Assembly (NCBI GenBank): GCA_003116995.1 | Contig: BDSL01000052.1 | Coordinates: 124,001-188,000 of the forward strand | From: Yamagishiella unicocca | Lineage: Eukaryota; Chlorophyta; Chlorophyceae; Chlamydomonadales; Volvocaceae | DNA length: 64,000 nt | Reading direction: 5' to 3' | Shown here: piece by piece, positions 12,973-23,500 of the stretch | Layout of the letters: every line of letters starts with the position of its first letter | Position numbering within the stretch: position 1 is the first letter of the stretch | Made by a program: the position numbers and the translations under genes | The notes under the pieces: model-generated | The model's input: the letters and a program-made list of their open reading frames with translations, nothing else | Told to the model about the DNA's origin: nothing | Database searches by the model: none

Positions 12973-13369
12973 TCCAGCGAGGTTGCGTCAGCACGTCTCC
13001 AGTCGACCACCTGAACGCAGAGGAGCCAGGCGCTATGTCGCCTTCCATTTGGTGCGATGACCTCCAATCAGTAGAACATGGTTGTCCACAATTGTCACCG
13101 TGTGTCAATTATACATCAGCTGCTTGTTTTCAAGTTTGCAACATTAGCAAGCAACGCCTGGCCACTTGCGCCTACGTTGGAGTAGCGGCGCGAATCGGAC
13201 ACAAAAGCCACATATTTTCCGCTTTGTACATGTTTACGGCGCTCGGTGCTCGCGACGATGGTCCGGGCTGTCCTGGGGTTCTGTTCAGGAGGAATTGTGA
13301 TGGATGACGGCCAGGCTTCCCGGTGGCTGAAACTGGTCCTTTCCAATCACCCGGTTACTTTACTTCGCC

Positions 13370-16300
13370 ATGCCCTGCTATGTGCCGCAAGAAAAACCCT
13401 GTCCTGTCCTCGATCCCGCCGGTCCGTTCTATTTGTCCTCCGTGCCGCCCTGTCTTCGTCCCTCCCCACCTATGACCGCGTCACCTCTCCCACCCTGTCC
13501 GCCGCCTATTACCCACAACCGCAGCGCTGACTACAAAGCTGAGGAAGCATTCACAGCGGCGGCCAAGGCCGCGATAGCCGCATCCGCGGCCTCGGAGCGC
13601 AGCACTCCTCTCTGTGACGACCCTCCCGGCATGCAACCCACCCCCACCTCAGCCGCCCCGGCCGCACCGGATGTCGCCCCACCCCTCATCCCATCTCCAA
13701 CCACCACCAGCGCCTCCGCCCCAGCCGCCTCAGCCCCCACCGCGGCCGACTGGTCCCGCGTCCGCCTGGGCGTCGACGCCGCCCCCACCATGTTCGTCGC
13801 GAGCTGGTCTGCCGACACATGCTGCTGGGACGGCGGTGAGCTGGTGCCGTACGGCCCTCTGAGCTTGCTGCCTGCCGCCCAGGTCCTCAACTACGGCCAG
13901 AGTATCTTCGAGGGCCTCAAAGCATACCGGGGCAACGGGGCCGAAGCGGGAGACGGCGGCACCGGAGCGGGGACCGACGAGCGGGTGCTGCTGTTCCGGC
14001 CGGACGCCAACGCGGCGCGCTTCGAGGCGGGCGCTGTGCGCATGTGCATGCCGCCCGTCCCGCCGGCCATGTTTCTTGCGGCGCTGCACGCGGTGGTGCG
14101 CGCCAACGCCGGCTGGGTGAGTTGGGTTGGAGGTTGGAGGTCTGGAGGTGCTAAATAGGGGGATAGGAGAGGAGGGACGAGAGTAGGAGTTGATGTGGTG
14201 CGGGCGATGCGGCGAGGTGAGGTGAGGTGAGGGAAGCGAGACGGGCTGAAAAGCGGAAATGAACAAGCGGCGTGGCGGTGAAGACACGAGGCGTGCCAGA
14301 GGGGACACGGCAGTATGGATAGGTACTTCGAGCCACGGACGAGGAAATCGGCCATGGTGGTGTTAGCACGGGTGAGCTACATTGTATTTCACCTTGCCGT
14401 AAAGGCGCGGCACCAACCAGCTCGACTGCGAGACGGCCGAGATGTCTTTCCGCTCCAGGTGTCCCAGCTCCCACCTTCCCTCCCGGACGCCCTCACCTCC
14501 CCTCCTGGGCCCTCCCCTCTCCTCCCCCCCGCCGCCTCCATCCTGACCCGCAGGTCCCCCCGGCCGCCAAGGGCAGCCTCTACCTGCGGCCCCTCCTTCT
14601 GGGCACCGGCCCATTGCTGGGGCTGTGTCCCGCTCCGTCGTACACCTTCGTCGTGTACGCAGTGCCGGTGGGAGGGCGGGCCAAGGTACGGGTGGCGGAG
14701 TTCAGGGTTTGGGGTGGGCGGGGACTTTACGCTCGCCCGTTTGACACGGCATGGTATGGGCGTGACACGGCATGGTATGGGCGTGACACGGCATGGTATG
14801 GGCGTGACACGACATGATATGGGCGTGACACGACATGATATGGGCGTGACACGACATGATATGGGCGTGACACGACATGATATGGGCGTGACACGACATG
14901 ATATGGGCGTGACACGACATGATATGGGCGTGACACGACATGATATGGGCCTGACACGACATGATATGGGCGTGACACGACATGATATGGGCGTGACACG
15001 ACATGATATGGGCGTGGCACGACATGATATGGGCGTGACACGACATGATATGGGCGTGACACGACATGATATGGGCGTGAACCTCGGGACCGCCGCTCGA
15101 CGTCCCTGTCCAGTGGCCCCACACTCGCCCGATTGTTTCCATCTTATCAATTGCCGGCGGGATGTCACACACCTTGCTAGCTGCCAACTGCCATGTGCCA
15201 TCCCCCCAGCTACCGAGCATCTCTCCGCCACGGACCCAACCCACCACCCCGACCGCACTCGCACCCGCACGCCCCCACAGGAGGGCCGCCTGACGGCCCT
15301 GGATTACCTCATCCACGACTCCCTGCACCGCGCCGCGCCGCGCGGTGTGGGCTCCACAAAGGCCGCGGGGAACTACAGCCCCTGCCTCATGGCTCAGGCA
15401 CAGGCTCGGGAGCAGGGCTGCCAGGACTGCATCTACCTCGACGCCAAGAGGTGCGCCGGACGGACGAGGGGTTGTGAGAAAAGCCCGTGTACTAGGAAGC
15501 CGATTAGGAAATCATCGGACGGGGGGAAAGCGGGTTTGTGAGAGGTTTCAAGTATCCAGGTACCTGATATGCGAATGGTCGTGAGGATTGGCCCGGCCTG
15601 GCAACCTGCCATCCGGCTTGGGTGCTCGTGTGATGGGCCGAGGGCTCTGGACGCTCGGCTGGAGGGCGTGCTGACCCGTGGCGGCGGCCCGGCCTAGTGC
15701 GCTGCTGATGTTGCGGTTGCTGTCCCACCCAGACCCACATACCCCCAACATGTCTGCTTCTGCCAGCACTGCATCCGCTGCGTCGGCCCCGACCTCGCCG
15801 ACACCCGCGCCTGCGCCCTCTCGCGACCCGCAGCGACACCTACTTGGAGGAGGGCTCCGGCTGCAACGTCTTCGCGGCCCACGGCTCGGTCATCACCACG
15901 CCTCCCGCCGCCGGCTCCATCCTACCGGGCATCACTCGGGCCTCGCTGCTGCAGCTGGCAGGGGCGCTGGGGTACGGCGTGAGGGAGGCGCCCATCACCG
16001 TGCTGGCGGCCATGCAGGTGGGTAGCGCGTGAGCGCGGAGATGTCGGGAGTATTCCATCCGTGGTTGAGCGTGGGTCAACTGCTATAGCAGTTATCATCC
16101 GTAGTGGAACCGAGTTTAGCTGCCGTTGTAGTGTAACTGCTTCGTCAAGACTGCTGTTGAAGTGTAATTACAGCATCCGTACTGGTCATAAAATACGAAG
16201 CAATCATGCAAGTGGGTGGGCGGGCATGGGCTGATGGCATGATGGACTGCCGTGTCCCAGGCTGTGTACTGCCAGGGTACGGTAGTAGGAGTCGTGTGCC

Positions 16301-17445
16301 TCTTTCTGACGTCTGAATGCGCACGCCTGCCAACACTTGCTTCCCGGCCGCCCTCCTCGCCTCCTCCCTCCCGGCCCTCTGCTATCCCAGGCGGATGAGA
16401 TGTTCGCTAGCGGCACGGCCGTAGTGGTGCAGCCTATCGGCAGCGTCATCTACAAGGGAAGGCGGATGCAGTTCTGCCGGCACAGCTCCCCCGCCGCGGC
16501 CACCGGGAGCGGGGAACACGCCAACGGCCACGCTGCGCATAACGGCGCCGCCGAGGAGGGCTGCGCGGAATGCGTCCTTCGAACCTCGAGCGACAGCGGC
16601 AGCGAGGACGCAGAGGCGGCTAGCAGCTGTGGGGGCTGCGGGCGAATCCTGTCGTACGGGTACGGCAACACCGTGGCCGAGCTGCGGCAGGAGCAGCGGG
16701 CCGAGTTGGCTGCCTGCGTGCCGGTTCCGGAGCCGGGCTCCCTCCCGCCGGGCGTAGGGCCCATCGCGCAGCGGCTCTACGCGTTGCTGACGGCGATCCA
16801 GTACGGCAGGGCACCGGACCCCTTCGGCTGGACCGTGGTGGTTGAGATGGACGGCCCCACGGGTGAGCGCGTCGTGGAGGGGTGGTGGCGCATCAAGCAG
16901 GAGGGCCATCGCCATTGGACGATCCCGGAAGGCGTTTGGGTGGTGCTTGGGTGTTGGGTGCTTGGGTGTTTGTGTGGCAAGCAGAGACATGCGGCATGAC
17001 GCAGTAGGGAAACGGATGCAGTGGCAAACCTCCCTGGAGCGACTGGTTCTGCCTTAAGGGCTCAGCTTCGTAGAGCCCATTACCGGTGGCCCCCCCACCC
17101 CGCACATCCTCCCCTGCGTCGTGCACCTGTCTGATTGTGACTGCACGAGCTCCCTGCCCTCACTGTCCGACTCTACCTTTTTCGACGGCGTACGACTCCC
17201 ATATCCTGATCCTAGTCCTTGCTGACCCGCTCCTCATAGAGGGCGCCCTGCACCTGGATAGGGTGCTGGGGCTGCTGGAGGAGGAGGAGGCGGAGGACGG
17301 GGACGAGGGGGGCGACGGGCAGCAGGAGGAGGAGGCGGCGCCGGGCAAGGCGGCGCCGCTGCCGAGCGCTAAGGGCAAGGCGGGTGGCCGCGGAGCGGCG
17401 GCCCGGAAGTCTAAATCAGTCTTTGCCGACCCCAATTTGGAGTGA
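13370..17445 (+). CDS. Branched-chain amino acid aminotransferase (BCAT), likely organellar
   Basis: Exons: 13370-14116, 14554-14685, 15281-15450, 15834-16017, 16391-16862 and probably 17240-17445; 636 residues if all are used. The enzyme transaminates Leu, Ile and Val using PLP (fold type IV). Diagnostic blocks: NYGQSIFEGLKAYRG, LYLRPLLLGTG, the PLP lysine (about 320) in GSTKAAGNYS, TYLEEGSGCNVF, PPAAGSILPGITR, ADEMFASGTAVVVQPIG and LYALLTAIQYGRAPDPFGW. The first about 130 residues are an Ala/Pro/Ser-rich leader. A splice acceptor at 13524 could mean that the true first exon lies further upstream. A Cys/Ser/Gly-rich insertion of about 50 residues splits the last conserved block. The last exon adds a Glu/Asp- then Lys-rich tail; its join (16862 to 17240) is phase-correct but unsupported by homology. 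Without it, translation continues to TGA at 16999. Confidence 0.85.
14742..15077 (+). repeat. 21-bp minisatellite, 16 units, in BCAT intron 2
   Basis: Unit TGACACGACATGATATGGGC plus G. The first three units read GGCATGGTA in place of GACATGATA, and two others have single substitutions (GGGCCTGA, GTGGCACG). The array sits inside intron 14686-15280. Because 21 is divisible by three, several frames on both strands stay open through it. Confidence 0.97.
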
Positions 17446-17854
17446 AGCGTGAGGCGAGAGCGGAAGGTGCGTGGCCAGCCCTGCAAATTCGTGGGAAAGT
17501 GTAGAACAGGGTGCGAGCAGGTTTGTGGTCCGGGTAAGGTGGGTAGATGGCGTTGGAGCCTTGATGATGAGCAGAGCAGTCGATGAGCGTTGGGGGGGAC
17601 TGCTGGCATGGCTCTGATGCATAGGACGCTGGGGGCGACTTTACTAGTGGACGCTCCCATGAACCGCACGGCGTGCATGACGGCTGGCGGAGGAGTATTA
17701 CTAATGTGGGTGCAGGCGTTGTGGCGGTGGGGCAGCAGGCGGCCACGCGACGGTGCGTGTGTTAGAGCGAGGTGTGTGAGAGAAAGAGATTGCGAGCGGC
17801 GGCGTGGCGGCGAGTTGACGGAAGAGCCTTGGAAGAGATGCCTTCGTAAGCGGG

Positions 17855-17940
17855 TTGCGTGTATGTGCGTGTATCATCATGTGCGTGTATGTGCGTGTAT
17901 GTGCGTGTATGTGCGTGTATCATCATGTGTGTGTATGCCG
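17855..17940 (+). repeat. GTGTATGTGC-type repeats in probable BCAT 3' UTR
   Basis: GTGTATGTGC units alternate with GTGTATCATCAT. The sequence from 17446 to 18839 has no supported coding exon and fits a long 3' UTR. Confidence 0.7.
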
Positions 17941-18839
17941 TGTTTGTACATCACCGAGTGCGTCGCCGTGTCTACGAATCAGAGGCCCACGCAGCGGCGC
18001 CGTGCTGGAAGATGCTCTGCACCCGGAGACGCTCAGGCGAGACGCGCTGGTGTGCGGAGGTGCGGGGAGAAGCAGACGGGAAGACACCTGGCGTGCCGTT
18101 TCTTTATCAGTTTTGCGAGAGCACGCGAAGACCCAACAGGCGGCATCACGACGGACATCACCGCTTTCGTCGTGTGGCGGATCAGCTCCTCTAACAGCTC
18201 CCCGGGAGCGGGCGGGAGGGTCGGGGAGGCATGGGCGGTTTTCAGCTGCTGGCCGCACATCAGACCGGTACCTTGCTGTTGAGGCGCCGCTGCGCCGCTA
18301 CTGCTCTCGAGTGGCGAAGACCGGTTGCGTTAGGCCCTGGTACGTGACTAAGGGCGTGACGATGATCCTGATTGTAGGCTCGACAGCATCTCTAAACATG
18401 GACGCGAAGGGCGACCCTTCCTGTCTCGGCGATTGATGTGTAGGCATGGCTGGTAGGAGGACAGGCAGGGGGGCGTTTGCGGCCGGGCTGTGATGCTGGA
18501 GCAGCAGCAGCCATCCGTTCTGAACGTATGTACAGTACGATGGTGCGGCAAGCGCGCAACCCGCGACCGGCATTTGAGAAATCTGCCAACAACAACTGGT
18601 AGTAAGAGAGGTGAGTGGGCGAGCATTATCTTTTTTGCTGTACGGTACTTTGGGCTGTGTCGAGATTCTCTATTTCACTTCGTTTATTCAATGTTCCTGT
18701 TCTATGCTGGACCATCAACGCGAGACGCGTCGTACTACCGAAGTCGTTATTGTGGACCGGATGGTTTGCGCAACTGTCTGGGTTAACCGTCGTCGTTGAG
18801 GCGGCCCGCGCCCGATAGTGGTGTTGCTGGGTGTTGTTT

Positions 18840-18844
18840 TGTAA
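18840..18844 (+). terminator. Poly(A) signal TGTAA, probable end of BCAT transcript
   Basis: TTTTGTAAATATTCG is a good match to the chlorophyte TGTAA signal. It would give a 3' UTR of about 1.4 kb. About 570 bp separate it from the convergent signal at 19421. Confidence 0.55.
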
Positions 18845-19420
18845 ATATTCGTTGCGTCTTGCAGGGCGGCGGACTGATAACATGCCAGCAGCTATAGACA
18901 TTATGATATCGACTAATCGTTTATTTGCACATTAAAGTAACGCCAGTCATGTGGTTGGAAAGGTGCAAACGGAGTGGGAAGAGCGATCATGGTGTCCAAG
19001 GACTCTAACAAAATATCGTAATCTCGTGTAAAGACCCATTGTCTCGGATTTTCCTCACATGACCTCGCATGTCCCGAAACCCTACAGCCTGTATGTTGAC
19101 AACCCCGGGGAACTAAACCCGAAACCACACGGCCCGGTTAAACAGCGCTTATATCTCGTCGTGTCCTATTCCGCCCTGCAGGCCCGATTTATGCGCAAAA
19201 GCAACAACTTTCGGCGCTTTCACCCTGGCGCCATTGGCACGCGTACTTCAAAATCGCCAGTCCACAACACATCACTCATCAGCATCCACCACCGTACACT
19301 GCAAAAAAGATCGCCGGCGGCCTTCACAGCAAAATATTTCGCAGCGATACAAAAACACGCACCCGTCACCTACCGCTTCGCCCGGGCCTAATCCTGCTCA
19401 CCTCCTCAAGAGCTCCCTCA

Positions 19421-19430
19421 TTACATTACA
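19421..19430 (-). terminator. Double poly(A) signal for the pTAC16-like gene
   Basis: On the minus strand this reads TGTAATGTAA, two overlapping TGTAA signals, about 1.1 kb after the stop at 20544. Confidence 0.6.
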
Positions 19431-20543
19431 CAAGGTGCAGCAGGCACCGACATACACACGCACAAAATTGCCACCCTCAAGCCCGCTTGGCGCAGCTGGA
19501 GCCCCTACTGGCATCTCCCAGGCGGTCCCGGGGACGCATCCACGTCGACGTCATACGGGTCGCTGCAGCACGCCCAGCACCAGGCGGCCCATCTCCCACG
19601 ATCGCGGTCATGACCACCATCACCACCCATCACCACCACCGAGCCCAGACCCAAGGTTCACGGCCAACGCTAGGACCCACCACGGGTTCACCGCTCGTGC
19701 TTCCCCGGTAGCCGAGACCGAAGGCAAGCCGGCTGGGCCGTTTCAGGACTTTGGCATCACGTGCAAGCCGTTCCGTGTCAAAACCCATCAGGAGAGCAGG
19801 CTCCCGGCAGACACAGCGTTCGTGGCGCGGCCGTACGGTACGGTCGCGTACGGGGGGGGTCCGTATCCCGCGGCCCAGAACGCAAGCCACCCAGCCGGCC
19901 CTTCCAAAAATAAGGACCGCCGCAACGCCGTTCCCGCCCCGGATACCGTCCCTTGCCATGGCCCCTGACCAGCCGCCATCCTCACTTCCCAAGTCCCGCT
20001 ACTCCCTCCCTGCCACGGGCGCAGCCTTCGCGGCACGGCAGCCCCGGGAAGAGGAATCCGCCTACTCTACCGACTGGATCCCACCGCAGTTGGGCCCGGC
20101 CACAAACCGGCGCCGACAGCTACACATGCGACCGTCTGCGCGGCCCCAATAAGGGCTGCCTTACTTCCGCTGCTGCTGCTGCTCCTGCTTCAGCGCCGCG
20201 AGGCGAGCCCCACGTGTGCCGGGGACGTAGGTGGGAGCGGACTCCTGGGCCGGAGCGGACCGGCTCCTGAGGGCCGGAGGCGGAGGGATGAGGGTAACGT
20301 TACTCGCAGGGTTGTGGGGAACGGGTCAGAGGGAATGCGGGAACACAAGAAGGGGAGGCCCAGCCATCGCCAGGCCGGCAGCGATACCCACAGTTCCCAC
20401 CCTAGGACGGGGTGCCTAGGGCGAAGGTGGCGGATGGCTCATCCAACACGATGAAACAGCCTCCCTGGAGTTACTGAGGACAATACGGCGACGAGTCGCG
20501 CTTCCACCAACCCACAGCCACGCCTAACCCGGTACACCCAATC

Positions 20544-23500
20544 TTACTTGCTGGCGCTGCCACTGCGGGTGCTGACGCTGCCGGTGCCGCGGGGGCTGGG
20601 GGCGGGAGCGGGGGCGGCCTTCTTCGGGGGCGGGGCCGGGGCGGCCTTCTTCGGGGGCGGGGCCGGCGGCTCAGGGCGGGCGCGCACCGAGGCGCTGCGC
20701 TTGGGCGGTGGTACCGGCTCGGGCTCCGGCGCCCTGCGGACACCACGACATACGTTTCAAGGTATGGCGTGTAAGGACGAAGTACAGCGGGGTACAGCGG
20801 GCCATTGGCTGCTGCCGTGTTCAGCACGCGGCACCGCTACCGCCGCTGCCGTAGCTGCACCTTCACTAGAACAGGACACGAGACGGGGCTGCAGCCCGCT
20901 CTTTCCGCGGCGATTCCTGGTCCCACGACCCCAGCAGCTATGGGCAGCTATGGCTGGGCAGTCACACCCCCGCAACCAACCCAGCGTCGAGGCCAGCGCA
21001 TGGGGCCCGGCTTCGCAGGCCGCATAACATGGGGTACCCCAAGCCGTGATACTGTACTGTGCAGCCCCCGACGTCGTACTACTACGGACACACTAACCAA
21101 CACCACCACCGCCACCACCACCAACACCACCAACACCCCCCCACCACCACCATCCCACCTGCGGGCTGAGACGCTGCGCTTGGGCGGGGTCGGCTCAGGC
21201 GGCGGCGGAGGAGCGCTGCGGCCACGCTTCGGTGTGGGCTCCGGCGGCGGCGGCGGGGCGCTGCGGCCGCGCCTCTGCACGGGCTCGGGCGGAGGTGGGG
21301 GGGCGCTGCGACCACGAATGGCGGTGCCGCCGCGCTTGGACGGGGGAGCGGATTCCTCCTCCTCCACTACCTTCTTCGCCGATACCTTGCCAGTGCCGAA
21401 GCTGAAGAAGCCGGTGCCGGCCTTTTTGGGCGGCTCCTCGACCTCCTCCTCCTCCTCCTCCACCACCTTCTTCGCCGACACCTTGCCAGTGCCGAAGCTG
21501 AAAAAGCTGGTGCCGGTCTTCTTGGGCGGCTCCTCGACCTCCTCCTCCTCCTCCACCACCTTCTTCGCCGACACCTTGCCAGTGCCGAAGCTGAAAAAGC
21601 TGGTGCCGGTCTTCTTGGGCGGCTCTTCGATCGCCTCCTCCTCCTTTGGCGCCTCCTTCTTCACCGATACCTTGCCGGTCCCGAAGCTGAAGAAGCCGGT
21701 GCCGGTCTTCTTGGGCGGCTCTTCGATCACCTCCTCCTCCTCCTTTGGCGCCTCCTTCTTGACCGACACCTTGCCGGTCCCGAAGCTGAAGAAGCCGGTG
21801 CCGGTCTTCTTGGGCGGCTCCTCGATCACAACCTCCTCCTCCTTAGGCTCCTCCTCCTTGACGGTCACCTGCGAGTGGGCGGCAGGCACAGAACATGTTC
21901 ATGTTCCGAACCCACTCGCCCTGCGAACACTCCTGCCACACAGCCCTCCCCTCTTGCCCCTCTCAGCCATCAGAACGCCCTCCCCCCGTCTGGCACCACT
22001 GGGCCCCGAGCCTTTTCCAGAAGTACTGGCGCAGTCAACACGGGTAAGTGGTAGTACACATACACACCTTGCCGGCCCCGAAGCCGAAGAAGCCGGTGCC
22101 CGTCTTCTTGGGAGGCTCCTCAACAACCGCCTCCGGCTCGGCCTGCTTGGCAGCGCGGCGAGCACTGAGGGTGCCCAGCGCACGTGCCGGCGGTGCCTTC
22201 TCCTCCTCCTCTTCAGCCGGTGCGGCGACCTTCTTGGCTCCGAAGCTGAAGAAGCTGGTGCCTAGGGGCTTCTTGGCGGGCTCCTCCACAGCCTCCGGCT
22301 CGGGTGCTGCCTCCTGCAGAGCCCCGGCAGTGAGGGAAGCTCAGGAGGTAGCGGTGTGCGCTGGTTCGGAGTGCGCGTGGCAAGATGTCGCGGGTGACCG
22401 GCGCGTGTGTGAGGGTGTGAGGACCACGAGTAGAGGGACCCCAAGGGGAAGGACAGGCAGTCCTAACCCATTGACGCTCGCTGAGGCGGCGGGCCAGTGT
22501 GATGTACCGTGTCCCCAGGCTGGAACCAGTCAGCACAGCGAACGCCATTCGCGGTACGTCGTCGTCGCCTGGGTCTACGAAGCCGAACTGCTGCCGCGAC
22601 ACGGACACGGACACACCTCCTCGGGTGCTGCCGCCGCAGACGCCTTGCGCGAGATGCTCATTGTGCCCAGGTTGAACAGCCCAGCGCGGGCGGGGGGGGC
22701 GCTCTTGGCGGCTTCCTCGGCGGCGCTGGCGGCGGCCTCAGAGGCGGCGCCCTCCGCAGCGGCGATGATCTGGCCGGGGGCGGGGTGGCGATGGGGTTTC
22801 AGGGTTTAGTGCGCGGTGGAGGAGGGGAAAAGTGGGCATAATACACACGGGAAACCCACCATACTCTCCAGCCTCTCCTCACCCCCTCCCCGCGGTTCCC
22901 CTGGTCAGTGGGCTCACTACTCTACCTCACCTCGCCGACAGCGTCAGCGGCCGACAGCTGCTCGTCCGCGCTGGCGCACATCTACGGCAACCGGAGGCGG
23001 TGGTGTCGGGTGGGGGGGAGGGCGGGAGGGGTTTGACGAGTGGGGCCGGGTGCGGGGGAGGGCGGTGACGAGCCGCAAGCGGCGAGGTCGTGGGGAACCG
23101 CGACGGCAGGCCTCTGAAATGCCCAGTGGAAGAGGTGGTAGACCGATTGCCGGCAATGCTACGGCGAGCACCGCTGTTTCCATACCAACGGGACCCCACC
23201 CCACCAGCACCCCGGCCACATCTGCACGACCGATGCTGCTCGTGCGCCTGCCCCTGCCACACGCCGTGTGCGCCGCACCTCGAACACCAGCCCGTTGGTG
23301 GGGCCGGCCGCCTTCAGCACCTCCGAAACCACCGAGGCGACCTGTCGAGGGAGGGGGCGTTGGAGCGGGGCACGCCGCGGGAAGTGAGTTTTGGGTGACG
23401 ACGAAGGCATGGTGATTAGGTAAGGCATAAGGCCTGTGCACCGTAATAATACATGGATTCGTCGGGGAGATGTCGGTCTTTATGTAGTCGATAGTCACAA

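Noticed and set aside
14315..15541. 408-codon plus-strand frame through the 21-bp array, with long minus-strand frames over the same bases
   Set aside because: Created by a repeat unit divisible by three; it lies mainly in a BCAT intron, and the BCAT exon frames are clearly the coding ones.
20805..22265. 486-codon plus-strand frame
   Set aside because: Antisense to the repeat exons of the pTAC16-like gene; openness comes from codon bias and repeats, and its sequence mirrors the minus-strand repeats.
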